Assembly (NCBI GenBank): GCA_947498935.1
Contig: CANMMM010000012.1
Location: 62,001 to 126,000 of the forward strand
Source of the DNA: an uncultured Aquimarina sp.
GTDB lineage: Bacteria > Bacteroidota > Bacteroidia > Flavobacteriales > Flavobacteriaceae
Direction of reading: 5' to 3'
DNA length: 64,000 nt
Each line of letters begins with the position of its first letter. The stretch's first letter is position 1. The notes beneath the pieces were generated by a model. It worked only from the letters and a program-made list of their open reading frames with translations, did no database searches and had not been told where the DNA came from. The translations under genes were made by a program, and so were the position numbers. Shown here piece after piece: positions 48,001 to 56,367 of this stretch.

Positions 48001-48564
48001 TGAAACCGTATCTAGCTCCTGATTTTTTTCTTCTGGTGTAGAAAACAAATACGTCTTTGCATCAAAAAATCCCTTTGCAAAATCTGGCAACTCCTTATGC
48101 TTTCTAAGCTTTGCTTGGTCTGAATTTAAGGGTTTGCCCTTTGATAATTTTTGATTGTTACCCGATTTTCTCGAAGAAAAAACAGACATTAACGATGCAG
48201 ATATTTCTTTAGAGCCAGAAACAATGGTGTCATCGCTAAAAAACATTTTGTTACCGTATAAAGATATTTCACCTTCAATCAAAATGTCATCATTCTCTTT
48301 AAAGGAGAACAAACTCTCATTGGAACTCCATTGAAGCCTTACAAAACTGGCATATAAACGTTCTCCATTACTATCGATAATTTCATTTGTCTTCGTCTCT
48401 AAACTCTCAGAAATCATAGACCAATGAATATCTCCCAATTCTTTTAATAGCCAGTTTTCTGAAAGCCCACCAGAAAGTAATTGGGGTATATTTAATGAAT
48501 ATTTTCGTTTACTTTTAGTCGTCATCTTCCGATTGACACGCTTCGTTTTTTGATTATTTCCCAT
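43237..48564 (-). CDS. Loading trans-AT PKS: LnmK-like domain-ACP-KS-ACP-KS
   Basis: A 1775-aa protein. Residues ~1-335 match the LnmK/Pnap_2097-type hot-dog proteins (SENWLLKELGDIHW, GERLYASFVRLQW, DDINGVGLLYFASY). LnmK is an acyltransferase/decarboxylase that makes propionyl-ACP from methylmalonyl-CoA. Next come ACP (Ser406 in VGIESI), KS (~466-900, Cys636), ACP (Ser1111 in GIDSI) and KS (~1178-1600, Cys1344 in TACSSFF), then a short tail. No AT, KR or DH is present. The C-terminal KS has no ACP in the same protein; the free ACP two genes on is the likely partner. It is the first gene of the operon and so probably the start of the assembly line. Confidence 0.92.
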   Translation of the reverse strand: MGNNQKTKRVNRKMTTKSKRKYSLNIPQLLSGGLSENWLLKELGDIHWSMISESLETKTNEIIDSNGERLYASFVRLQWSSNESLFSFKENDDILIEGEISLYGNKMFFSDDTIVSGSKEISASLMSVFSSRKSGNNQKLSKGKPLNSDQAKLRKHKELPDFAKGFFDAKTYLFSTPEEKNQELDTVSFYQTKFPIESTPIFSKRYIIDPYDDINGVGLLYFASYSKINDKCERFYFQENASKNQDLKNWAESSYCIARDIHYYGNANANEELVYALEDCKYLDQDKIQLSSSLRRTKDGQLIAKIYTVKQIVRPVELDLEAKQQHSVGEEQAFLQTNPALQSQIKIDPKRTLTPNTSLVVSDATGKQFEYTRQELTTIIHDFLNNMFPSLQIATTTDLRQVGIESITLTELSEYLNITYHLSSNPSKFFGLYTIDAITSHLLGDQLAEEDHISKQQSETVSEAKDSDAIAIVGMSFRVPGATTKEALWKLLYDNESAITRTPEERLNWSIWKGINPKHESVYYGGHITDIDKFDADFFGISPQEATLMDPQQRIVLESVYAALEDAAISTDAITGSNTGVFIGVSGTDYSALRKGVDKASIVAYDSIGASHSILANRVSYALDIHGPSKAIDTACSSSLVALHEAVKSIQDTSCNMAIVGGVNTILNPEVTLSYNQAGMLSEDGNCKTFDERANGYVRSEGVGMIVLKKLSDAKRDGDPIYGTIKGSSVNHGGKANTLTTPNAKAQKELLLAAYRSSGIQNPEAVSYIEAHGTGTPLGDPIEIEGIKSAFATLYHNQGLEIPTKKHCGIGSIKTNIGHLEAAAGVMGLIKVLLSMKHKTLPGNPHLETQNKYIEVAETPFYLVKETADWEIAANHTRIAGVSSFGFGGANAHVIVEAYTQEKIKKYKSDDPAIIVISAHTKAQLDQRVAQLIEYLTAQTSIDLYDLAYTLQIGRSHMKERLAFRTKTSTQLKKDLLNYQKGKLKKASTTNHQEGDLDKKIKGQDLDKLLKQREADALIQLWVQGVAIDWSLLYTADNKPQKINLPSYPFVRKRYWIEDTAIAATAQTPKDRSTEHLSVDAFIRKQISGFVHLEASDLNKDEFISDYGIDSIQMNQLANAINTTFDLEIRPMELQSYLTIAEIETFITEELDHKVGNDNQVQKEDQQEKRNTPVEEKKDIAIIGIDIEIAKADTIEKLSTLFESEAYQVRTFPEERWEQLPLHYREGLSPTSFKGNFLDSMLRFDHKLFKISIREAMLMDPQHKLLLQSVWKSIENAGYTRGEFSKKRTAVFVAINGVDYADIVKYDSKVDEFSGRGVKRYISANRISNFFDLSGVSETIDTACSSFFVGVKKAVDAIRRGECDQAIIAGVQANLLPFTFQEQLAQGILTTKERTLPFDAMADGYVRSEGVCSMIIKEKSLAALDQDQVYAYIKGAGVAHGGRSLNITSPNVPSHKKAFMNALDDAAVDINAIAAIETHGTGMPYGDESELQAFQEVFAERKRSTATKCIIGGAKSAIGHLEAASGGAAILKSILTLRHHKMHGIKGMGEVHPNCNLAPFSISSEDQKLSETEVHKSTIGLHSYGIGGVSAFLILEAANEEKALQVQEEVKNIFVLSGQSAYVLRVYAEDILAYLQTNSEQAWFNYDHFLASYQLHREVMNTRLAIPADNVKELITALQNFTDTVPSTNIYGSKSLQLPAVTTQVDDSDMQAVQWVATGEVDWGITSLQRYGYPTYPMDKRRSFWISQQPKEQRPVMTTPTTESVYTSEYLMLDI
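45110..47167 (-). other. First extension module: KS-ACP without processing domains
   Basis: KS Cys636 with EAHGTGT and KTNIGHLEAAAG, then ACP Ser1111. It resembles KS5 of the giant PKS (shared NQAGMLSEDG and ANTLT-PNAKAQ blocks). It is expected to leave a beta-keto group unless trans enzymes act. Confidence 0.8.
47230..48564 (-). other. Loading region: LnmK-like AT/decarboxylase plus ACP
   Basis: The N-terminal domain would transfer a (methyl)malonyl group onto the adjacent ACP and decarboxylate it to a propionyl or acetyl starter. The ACP has Glu in place of the Asp before its serine. Assignment rests on recognised sequence blocks and on its place at the start of the first PKS. Confidence 0.75.
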
Positions 48565-48765
48565 GATATATTCGAATGAAATTCTTGAAAAACTTATATG
48601 TTAATGATTGGTGTATTGTGATTAATACCAACTAATTATGCTGAAGATTTTTTCGTACGTAGTATAAAAGGACTTAAAAATTCATTTCGAAGTGGTTTAC
48701 ACTTTTTAAAATTATAAGTTCCAAACATTTAATACTACTTTGTCATTATAGCAAGGTGTTGATTT

Positions 48766-48858
48766 GCGTTAGGGATTGCAGTGGAAATCCCACAGCTACG
48801 ACGATAGGAGTAGCGAGGAATTGTAACGGAAAGCCCGACCCGATAGGGGAACGCCCTA
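48766..48858 (+). repeat. Repeat family A, copy 5
   Basis: GCGTTAGGGATTGCAGTGG...GAGGAATTGTAACGG...GGGGAACGCCCTA, the subtype of copies 1, 2 and 4. About 200 bp upstream of the loading PKS start. Confidence 0.85.
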
Positions 48859-49040
48859 CGGCAACAAAACAAGATGAATTCTATATCTACAAGTATTAAA
48901 ATCTAAATAAAAACAGGTTTTTAAATGAGCGAAAAATCTTTTTAAATTTTGAAGTATTCTGAAAAATTGAATTGAAGTTATACCTTCAGTATATGGTAGT
49001 AATTAATACTATTGTATCAATTGGATTTTGTGAATATTAA

Positions 49041-49058
49041 GAGAGAGAGAGAGAGAGA
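49041..49058 (+). repeat. GA dinucleotide run
   Basis: Nine GA units in a row. A simple repeat that may vary in length; nothing links it to a gene function. Confidence 0.8.
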
Positions 49059-49107
49059 TACTATGTATTTTTTAGCTTGTGGAAAACCTTGCACAGACTA
49101 ATACATT

Positions 49108-49270
49108 GAAGTAATGTACACTTTTTCGATTTCAGTGAACATCGTAAAATTTTATGATCAAATGCAGTATTTTCTTGTTGCATAGCTGTGATATGGAACT
49201 CAAAAAGTACAGTTTTTTTGGGGGGAAAGGGGCGTTATTATAGCAAATTGTAAAAAATATAAACCAATTC
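49108..49270 (+). repeat. MITE-like element, family B copy 5 (diverged)
   Basis: Begins GAAGTAATGTACACTTTTT and ends AAAATATAAACCAATTC, with TTGCATAGCTGTGATATGGAA at the tip. Several mismatches relative to the other copies suggest an older insertion. Confidence 0.75.
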
Positions 49271-49326
49271 TTAGTATTAGCTTACGATGCGATCATATAG
49301 ATCATTAATAAAGAGTAACAGTGACA

Positions 49327-50151
49327 TTAATTTACTAAGACTTTTTCTTTTAGAATATCTAAAACTTTTGTGGACCAAAGCATCCTAAAATGTCCTGTAC
49401 CCTCAATTTCAATAAATTCCGAATTCTTAAATGCACTAGATACCTTTATAGAATTTTCTATTGGAATCACTTTATCCATTTTATCGTGTATGATAAAAGC
49501 TTTTTTCATGTCGATTTTCTGCACTAAATCGGTGGCACAAAGCTCCAAAGGTTCATATTTTGATTTTGGCCTTAATAATTCCACAAGTGAATGCTTCGTT
49601 TTTTCTGTTAATCCGTAATTCTCTAAAGCTAAGTCTAAAAACTCTTCAAATCTATGAGGTGTCGTAAACATAATCATTTGATTTCCTGAATACTTACTAA
49701 AACTATCCATTGCCATAATCGTCAAAACACTTCCCATTGAATGCGTGATAATAAAGTCGTAAGACGCTTCCTCTAAAAATAGCTTCACTAAACCTGTACA
49801 TTCAAAAGTATTTGCTGCCTTTTTTGTACTATTTCCATGGCTGGGTAGATCAAAACTAATCACCTGATATCCTTTATCCAAAAACAATGGAATAATAGCA
49901 CCAAAGTTAGAAGCTCTACCTTCCCATCCGTGAACTAGCAACACTTTACGATTTCCATCTCCCCATTTGTAAACTGCAATATCATATTGCTCGTATTTAA
50001 TGGTACTTTGTGTTGCTTTTTGTATAATATCCTTTTCAAAGGCTCTTGGTTTTTTAAACCTTGGATTAGACATAAAATGATATGCCAATTTTGCTGTAAG
50101 TTTAGGAGAAATATTTTCTAATGTTGAAGTTACTTTCTTTAGGATCATCAA
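49327..50151 (-). CDS. Alpha/beta-hydrolase fold protein
   Basis: A 274-aa protein. The oxyanion-hole region is LLVHGWEGRASN (~70), the nucleophile Ser is in ITHSMGSV (~138), the Asp is in HDKMDKV (~232) and the His is in EGTGHFRML (~258), so the triad is complete. It is a soluble esterase, lipase or thioesterase-type enzyme without a signal peptide. It lies upstream of the PKS operon in the same direction but is separated by 0.76 kb with repeats, so membership in the cluster is uncertain. It could be an editing or tailoring hydrolase. Confidence 0.8.
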   Translation of the reverse strand: MMILKKVTSTLENISPKLTAKLAYHFMSNPRFKKPRAFEKDIIQKATQSTIKYEQYDIAVYKWGDGNRKVLLVHGWEGRASNFGAIIPLFLDKGYQVISFDLPSHGNSTKKAANTFECTGLVKLFLEEASYDFIITHSMGSVLTIMAMDSFSKYSGNQMIMFTTPHRFEEFLDLALENYGLTEKTKHSLVELLRPKSKYEPLELCATDLVQKIDMKKAFIIHDKMDKVIPIENSIKVSSAFKNSEFIEIEGTGHFRMLWSTKVLDILKEKVLVN

Positions 50152-51028
50152 GCTTTATTTTAAGATATTTAATTCTATTTTTGATTAATTTTTTCCCCTA
50201 ATACAAAAAATAATAGTTTCGAACACCATTATACATTCCCCTAAAAAACACTCTTAATCAAATCCTTATATATTGCATCAGGGGTACTATTTTATTGATA
50301 TGTGATATAACTATAAAACAAATACCAACCTAATTTAAGATCTTTTGACACGAATTAATGATGCTGGGGACATGAAATATTTTCATAGAATTATGCTAAT
50401 ACTATGAGATTTAGAATTGTAATGAGAAATTGATAGGGCTTCGCCGCTTAGACTCACAAAACATCTATTTTTAGAAAATTCAGTAAAATATGTATGCATT
50501 TTCAAAAAATACATACAGTACGTTTTGAAAGAATCTACTTAAGACTATGTAAAAGTAGTTAGGTCTATTAGTGTAGGATATCCAATCTAAATTGTTAATT
50601 CAAAAATTAATTACTAAACCATTTGAAGCAACAGCAATTTTGAATTATAAATCATTCATACAAAGACAGATTATCATATATCCTCACCCAAACTTAAAAC
50701 TTATTTAGGGAAAAATTCTTATTATATTGTTAAATCATTATATAAAATATAATGAACAAATGTTAAGGCGATTTATTTAACTAACCTCCACTTCTATCTT
50801 TATATGAAACTTCTCGTGCATTATTTTGGAGTGACTGTCTTTAATCCACTCTACTTTTAGTCGTCTTCGAGTGGCTCCCAGAGCTCGCCAATATACTTGT
50901 AGAATGGTAAGATTTGAATCAATCTAGGTCGTTCTGTCTTTCATATAAGCAGTACTAAAGTAGAGTCTCTTTTCTAGTAAAGGTTATGTTTTCATTTACA
51001 TCATAGATACTGAAGTGGTTTTGGTAGC
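50152..51028. other. Long gene-poor region between hydrolase and siderophore locus
   Basis: Very AT-rich. From about 50780 to 50970 the composition changes and contains a protein-like but start-less frame (50777-50923) and two inverted-repeat pairs (TTATATGAAA at 50800 with TTTCATATAA at 50939; ACTCTACTTT near 50860 with AAAGTAGAGT near 50957). A lone GAAGTGGTTTT at 51012 resembles an end of repeat B. I see no intact gene. Confidence 0.5.
50777..50923 (-). pseudogene. Possible gene remnant, unrecognised
   Basis: A 48-codon frame between stops on the minus strand. It reads like protein (YWRALGATRRRLKVEWIKD, then KIMHEKFHIKIEVEV) but has no usable start and lies in otherwise non-coding DNA. 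It may be the tail of a lost gene. The family is not recognised and chance is not excluded. Confidence 0.25.
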
Positions 51029-52210
51029 CTATGTAGTAGCATGCTTAGGATACCTGATTGTAGGTGGTTTTGATTTTTTGCTTTTATATTTCTTTCCATA
51101 CCATAGCGCTATCCCTGTAACGGGTAGTGATGCACATATAAGGCTTGCCAAAAAAGCAATTATTTTGCCTACTATACCGCCAATCGCCCCAATATGAATA
51201 TCATAATTCATACGGATTACTTTATCTGCAAAGGTGGCTTCCTTATATTTCCCATAGATACTTGGCGTTTCGATTTCCTGCAATGTCTGCTGATCAAAAA
51301 ACAAATAATCCATATTATAATACAACCCCTTAGTATGACTCACCTCTACCAATATAGCCGTAGTATCGTTAGTGGGATAGTGCAACTCAAAACTAGTAGC
51401 CTCTCTGTGTTTTTTATATAACATCGGTAGTAACTGATCGTATGCAGGTGTGTCGGGATGCATCGCTGTAGCCACTACCATGGTACTTTCTGGAATCACA
51501 AATCTTGGATCTTTATCACCCCCTGTGGCTTTATAAGCGATAAAATAAAACCAATTAAATGCCATCACACATCCTGTAAATGCAAATATCAATCCAAAAG
51601 AAGATACATAAAACCCTATGATCGTATGCAAATCAAAATTCTTGCGCTTCCATCGCGTCTTTGCATTCCATAGAAATCGCAAGCGTTGTTTCCAATTTTT
51701 TGTAGATTTTGGCCACCATAAAAACAAGCCGCTGATTAGAATCACCAGAAATAATAGTACCGAATACGCCACTATTCTAGATCCTACAGCTTCTGGAAGC
51801 CATAATCGTAGGTGTCCTGCTAGTACAAATCCGAAAAAACCCGTTTGATGATCCACCCGCTTAATAAAATCTCCTGAATACGGATTTAGAAAAACACTTT
51901 GATAAAAAACGTGTGGAGTCGCTTCATAAAACACCACTTCTATCGCCTCATTCGCTGCTCCATATATCACACCATGAATCGTCTTATTAGGAATCACACG
52001 TTCTGCAATTTGCTTTACCCGAGATGCCGTAATCCGATCATGCTGCTGTGGAATGACATATTTATAATCGTCATAAAAAGAGGTGACCTCCTCTTTAAAA
52101 ACCCATAAACACCCAGTGATCGATACTACAAAAAGCACCAATCCTGTTAGTAATCCTAGTATTTTGTGTAACTGAAGAATGATTTTCCTTCTATTGTTCT
52201 TTTTTTTCAT
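51029..52210 (-). CDS. PepSY-domain membrane protein, probable siderophore-iron reductase
   Basis: 393 aa from the ATG at 52210; a longer frame to 52246 would run into repeat A. It has four transmembrane segments (about 10-35, 140-160, 190-215 and 350-370), with a large periplasmic PepSY-type loop between them. Conserved histidines near membrane edges (LQLHKILG, AGHLRLWLP, DLHTIIGFY and DIHIGAIGG) fit haem or iron handling. PepSY_TM proteins beside TonB siderophore receptors are thought to reduce ferric siderophores in the periplasm. It is the last gene of the receptor operon, after DUF4374. Confidence 0.85.
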   Translation of the reverse strand: MKKKNNRRKIILQLHKILGLLTGLVLFVVSITGCLWVFKEEVTSFYDDYKYVIPQQHDRITASRVKQIAERVIPNKTIHGVIYGAANEAIEVVFYEATPHVFYQSVFLNPYSGDFIKRVDHQTGFFGFVLAGHLRLWLPEAVGSRIVAYSVLLFLVILISGLFLWWPKSTKNWKQRLRFLWNAKTRWKRKNFDLHTIIGFYVSSFGLIFAFTGCVMAFNWFYFIAYKATGGDKDPRFVIPESTMVVATAMHPDTPAYDQLLPMLYKKHREATSFELHYPTNDTTAILVEVSHTKGLYYNMDYLFFDQQTLQEIETPSIYGKYKEATFADKVIRMNYDIHIGAIGGIVGKIIAFLASLICASLPVTGIALWYGKKYKSKKSKPPTIRYPKHATT

Positions 52211-52233
52211 CACTATGATTCGTTTTATAATTT

Positions 52234-52320
52234 GGGCGTTCCCCAAGGGTCGGGCTATCCGCTGTATCTTTTGGCAGCACTAAGGTGCTACCAAAAGGAT
52301 GCCGCTCCTATCCCTAACGC
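52234..52320 (-). repeat. Repeat family A, copy 6 (hairpin subtype)
   Basis: GGGCGTTCCCCAAGGGTCGG...CTTTTGGCAGCAC...GTGCTACCAAAAGG...ATCCCTAACGC. It lies between the DUF4374 and PepSY genes, inside what should be one operon. Confidence 0.85.
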
Positions 52321-52481
52321 ATCTTTCTATATACAAGGAGAACCATATACACTTATGTCGCAAACAAAAGCATATATGGTTTCCAAAAAATAACACTATA
52401 TAGCGACTATAAGTAGTACCCACTGCAACTCATACAGCATGGTACTATCCTATAGCCAATTGTAAACAAATACTGCTCATT

Positions 52482-53864
52482 TTATTTTTTTATTTTAAAA
52501 ATCCCTTTTACCGCCGCACCATCGATCGTAGCACCTTTGGTAGCTGTAGCAGTTTCTGGGTCTACAATATATATATTAGTTGTACCAGCAGCCGACACAG
52601 ATCCCGCTGCTGTAGGCGCTCCTACACGCGCACTGATATAGGCTTTTCCATTCTCTACATACGTATTAGCACTATACCTATTGGCATGTGGTGGTATGCC
52701 AGTAACATCTGTAACTTGTTTGTTTTCTAAATCCAGTACTACTAGTTTAAAAAAGCCTCCTTGCTCACTAAACACAGACCAATCTGGAAGCTGTGGTTCA
52801 TTCGCTTTGATCAGAATTCTAGCAATTGCTTTGTTATTCCCTATATAATCCATCCAAAAGATTTTACCTCCATTAGGGGCGTTTTCTACATCAAAGAAAT
52901 ACTCCGTATCAAAAGTGTTACTCCCTGCTGGAATTCTGATAATACTGGAAGGGTGAGAAGCTTCTCCAAAAATCCCCATCGCATTAGAACTAGCCGCAGA
53001 AAAAGCATAGATAGTCCCCTCTTCTGTCTGGTGTAAGCCTGTTTGGCTATTTACTCCAATAGAATTTGCTCGCGTATCCTCGATTAACGTATCTAAGGTG
53101 AATGCTGGGTAATTTAGAACTGCTACATACGCTTTGTCTGCATCTACCATACGAAAAGAGCCATCTACTGATAGTTTATGATATGCTACAAACAATTTAT
53201 TGCCTCTCACTTCCATTCCTGTTACCCATGGCAAGTAAGAAGTCGTAAGATTCACTGGGTTTTCTGGATCATTCTGAAAGTCCAATCGGTTATCAATCGC
53301 ATTGGTCGCTTGGCTTTCTGACTTTCCTGTCTTACCATCTACAATGGTAAAAATCAATTCGGGTACAGACGGCACTGGATTTTGATCTGTAGGCGCCGAA
53401 GCGGTACGAATTAAATCGACTACAATCAATTTATCATCTCCTGCTACCGCGATCGATTTATCTAAATTATTATTCATAATAAAATTAGTAGACTCTTTAA
53501 CAGCTCCTTCATCATCTAATTGATAGGCTACTGCCTTATTATCATCAGAAAAACCAAACGTAAATACCGTATTGGCTGCTTGTGCTGCAAAACGCCATCC
53601 TAGCTGAGGAATCCCTTTTCCCTCTACAGATAATACGCCAGATTCCAAAGCATCTAGTGTAGGTACATCTAGGATAAAATCAAGCGTAGAATTATCTGCT
53701 GCTATCGACTGAAAACTCAACACATAAGATGATTTTTCTGTTGCATCTGGTGTAGGCGTAGGATCGACCTCTACTGTGTCATCGGAATCTTCGCAGGCAA
53801 ATAAGACTGCGCTGAGCATGATGAATATGCTCACTTTTTTTGAATAAGAAATAAATATATTCAT
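52482..53864 (-). CDS. DUF4374 lipoprotein of siderophore receptor operon
   Basis: A 460-aa protein. The N-terminal signal ends in LFAC (Cys~24), then an acidic, Pro/Thr-rich stretch (~25-45) that fits surface lipoprotein export in Bacteroidota. The remainder is a repeated beta-strand protein likely to form a propeller, as in DUF4374 family members, which regularly sit between a TonB receptor and a PepSY protein. It probably helps capture or hand over the ferric siderophore at the outer membrane. The exact role is unknown. It starts 19 nt after the receptor stop. Confidence 0.85.
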   Translation of the reverse strand: MNIFISYSKKVSIFIMLSAVLFACEDSDDTVEVDPTPTPDATEKSSYVLSFQSIAADNSTLDFILDVPTLDALESGVLSVEGKGIPQLGWRFAAQAANTVFTFGFSDDNKAVAYQLDDEGAVKESTNFIMNNNLDKSIAVAGDDKLIVVDLIRTASAPTDQNPVPSVPELIFTIVDGKTGKSESQATNAIDNRLDFQNDPENPVNLTTSYLPWVTGMEVRGNKLFVAYHKLSVDGSFRMVDADKAYVAVLNYPAFTLDTLIEDTRANSIGVNSQTGLHQTEEGTIYAFSAASSNAMGIFGEASHPSSIIRIPAGSNTFDTEYFFDVENAPNGGKIFWMDYIGNNKAIARILIKANEPQLPDWSVFSEQGGFFKLVVLDLENKQVTDVTGIPPHANRYSANTYVENGKAYISARVGAPTAAGSVSAAGTTNIYIVDPETATATKGATIDGAAVKGIFKIKK

Positions 53865-53882
53865 GGGTAAAAATTTTAATGA

Positions 53883-56264
53883 TTATGAATTGTTTAAGTA
53901 ATATCTGAGCTTTAAAAAGAAAGCTCGTCCTGGCTTCTGAATGTTTAAATTATCGAACAAACGTGCATTTGTTAGATTTCTAACTTGTAATGATATATGG
54001 TACCGATTGCGCAGTAGATGATACCCTAGCTGTACGGTATGTGATAATTGACTTGGTACGATAAAACGCTGATCCTCCGCGGCCGCAGTAAATGATTGAA
54101 ACGGAAATTCTTCTGTAAATGAGGTTTGCCAACTGCACTCTAATCGATCTTCTAGCTTGGTAATTCCCTCAAAATGATACCCTAATTCTAGATTCCCAAA
54201 CAAGTAAGGCTGATTGGCTAATCGCTCATTGGTAGCTGTATTACTAATATATTGGTAGGTACCACTTACCTTTAGATAGGCTCGTTCAAAAGCGGTAAGC
54301 TGCACTGCACTGTCCATCCCAAGGGTTGTGACATTATTTAGGTTTATATACTGTCCCTTAATCCCACGGGATAGTAAAAACAAGCGATTGGTCACTGCTC
54401 TACGAAAACCATGCATATCTACTACGAGTCGTATCGCATCCGATGCATACCGCCATAAAAATCCAACATTGATATTTGTACTTTCTTCGGGTTCTAAATT
54501 GGGATTAGGTAAGAGGTTCAGTCCATCGCCAAAAAACTCGAATCCTTCTGGTACTCTAAATGTATTTTCGAATGAGGTTTTTAGCTGTAATTGCGATGTG
54601 ATTTTGTAAGATACTGCCGCTCCAAATCCCATTTTTTGGTACGATTTTCGAATGTCTTCAAATCGCATCGAAGGATCATTTTCGAACTCATCTTCTAATA
54701 CACTATTCATATTGATAAAAAATCCTTTGCCAAAAACGGTAGTCGCTAATGTATTCTCCATAGTTTTTAGCGTATAGGATAATCCTAGAATATTTTTATC
54801 GATCGTTCTTGGATCTTCAAAGGCTATCGGAATCACACTGATAGGATCTTCTCCTTGGCGTTCTAGATAATTTTTTGTGTAATTGAGTGCTAGCTGCTGA
54901 TTCGTATGTAATTTATACAGAAGGGAAGTCGTAATGATTGCTCTTTGGTCATTAAATTGGAATAAGGTTTTAGAACCTCCACTTTCTCCTAAGCCTATAT
55001 TGAGTCGTGGCGTTGTATTTCCAAACCAAGCATATACGGTAGAGGCTGTATCTATAATTTTAGACTCCACTTCTGCGTACTCGGCATATACCTTGGTCTG
55101 GAGCGCAGTCCCAAAGATCGAATCTTTAGCATATTGGATACTCAAGCGTTTTGCTTCTTCTTTTCGCTCTACAGCTCCAAAAGGAATCTGAGGAGAGGTA
55201 CCATGCTGTATTGCATTGGTATTAGCTGCCCAAACAGCATTGATCATTAATCGGTCTGCATACGACTTATCCACTACGCCTGCCTTTAGAGATACCATCC
55301 CAGAGGTGTATTGATCATGGAATCTTTTTACATACGCTTTTCGTTCTCCTGTTTCATTTCCTAGTGCATCTCGAATAGCGAACCCTTCTTTGCCAAATTC
55401 ATTTCCGTAAATTTTGTAATCATTATCTGAGTGATTAAAAAAAGAAGTAATGCCCAGCATCACTCCTTTGGGGGTATAATAACGTCCATTCAAGGTAGCA
55501 CGCTGTGTATTAAAAGAGCCCGTATCAAGAGACAGGTCTAAAAATGTTTCTTTTTTTTGATGAGTCAACAGGTTGATAGCACCTCCTAATGCGTCTGCAC
55601 CGAGATATATCGGCACGACTCCTTTATACACTTCTGCGCGTTCAATAAGAGTGGCAGGAAAATTATTAAATGAAAGCGATGTTCCTAAATTATCTTGTGG
55701 AATACCGTCTATAAAAAACTTTACTTGATGACCAGAAAAACCATTTAACGAAAATGTAAAATCTGCTCCTAATCCTCCATTTTCTCTAACTACTACACCA
55801 GGGACGGTATTCAGTAATGAATTGACATCTACACTTACATTTTTGATCCCTCGCGTATCAATAACATCGATCTCAAAAGCCTGTTCTTGTACACGTTCTG
55901 CTTCTGTTTTGCTACGTATAGTTACGCCTTGTAATTCCTCTACAGATGGCGATAGTGTGATCTGAAGTACTGGCGGTGGTGTTTCTGAAATTTTAACCTC
56001 AGCGATATGCGTTGTAAATCCTATATAACTCACTTGTATCTTATGCGTCCCTATAGGCAACTGCACCATAAATGATCCATCTACAGAGGTAGTAGTTCCA
56101 GTACTATTGGCGCGTAATACTCGAACAGTTGCTCCATAGATAGGGCTGGTAGCATCGTCTACTACCTTCCCTTTTAATTGCTGTTGCCCATAAGAACACA
56201 AAACACAACACAGGAGCGCAAACACTCCTTGAACAAATCTTAAATTACTAACGATCACTGACAA
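53883..56264 (-). CDS. TonB-dependent siderophore receptor
   Basis: A 793-aa protein. Signal peptide, then a carboxypeptidase-regulatory-like domain (~28-110: LKGKVVDDATSPIYGATV...GTTTSVDGSF), a plug (~125-235, NTVPGVVVRENGG, YLGADALGGAIN) and a beta-barrel ending in LRYYLNNS. It imports ferric siderophore across the outer membrane. No ATG is available: the listed start is TTG at 56264, but the codons just before it (ATT AAG AAA AAA TTG) would give a better signal-peptide N-terminus, so an ATT start at 56276 is possible. It is the first gene of the uptake operon and divergent from the AraC gene. Confidence 0.9.
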   Translation of the reverse strand: MSVIVSNLRFVQGVFALLCCVLCSYGQQQLKGKVVDDATSPIYGATVRVLRANSTGTTTSVDGSFMVQLPIGTHKIQVSYIGFTTHIAEVKISETPPPVLQITLSPSVEELQGVTIRSKTEAERVQEQAFEIDVIDTRGIKNVSVDVNSLLNTVPGVVVRENGGLGADFTFSLNGFSGHQVKFFIDGIPQDNLGTSLSFNNFPATLIERAEVYKGVVPIYLGADALGGAINLLTHQKKETFLDLSLDTGSFNTQRATLNGRYYTPKGVMLGITSFFNHSDNDYKIYGNEFGKEGFAIRDALGNETGERKAYVKRFHDQYTSGMVSLKAGVVDKSYADRLMINAVWAANTNAIQHGTSPQIPFGAVERKEEAKRLSIQYAKDSIFGTALQTKVYAEYAEVESKIIDTASTVYAWFGNTTPRLNIGLGESGGSKTLFQFNDQRAIITTSLLYKLHTNQQLALNYTKNYLERQGEDPISVIPIAFEDPRTIDKNILGLSYTLKTMENTLATTVFGKGFFINMNSVLEDEFENDPSMRFEDIRKSYQKMGFGAAVSYKITSQLQLKTSFENTFRVPEGFEFFGDGLNLLPNPNLEPEESTNINVGFLWRYASDAIRLVVDMHGFRRAVTNRLFLLSRGIKGQYINLNNVTTLGMDSAVQLTAFERAYLKVSGTYQYISNTATNERLANQPYLFGNLELGYHFEGITKLEDRLECSWQTSFTEEFPFQSFTAAAEDQRFIVPSQLSHTVQLGYHLLRNRYHISLQVRNLTNARLFDNLNIQKPGRAFFLKLRYYLNNS

Positions 56265-56367
56265 TTTTTTCTTAATTATTTAGTTAGACCTATATTCTTA
56301 TTTATATTTGATCTAAATAAATTTAGAAACAAAATTACAATGCATCTAAAGAGAAAAATGACGTATT

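Larger units (their letters stand above)
48565..49326. other. Upstream region of the PKS operon
   Basis: No gene seen. It contains repeat A copy 5, a GA dinucleotide run (49041-49058) and repeat B copy 5. The promoter of the loading PKS should lie in 48565-48765 or beyond the repeats; I could not fix a -7/-33 pair. Confidence 0.5.

Noticed and set aside
49041-49058. GA run as a phase-variation switch
   Set aside because: It lies about 480 bp from the nearest start codon with repeats between, so no link to a promoter can be argued.
52211-52246. N-terminal extension of the PepSY protein
   Set aside because: It would start in repeat A copy 6; the ATG at 52210 gives a normal N-terminus before the first membrane helix.
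56265-56367. Fur box between the TonB receptor and AraC genes
   Set aside because: No convincing match to the alternating GATAAT-type motif; only general AT-richness.
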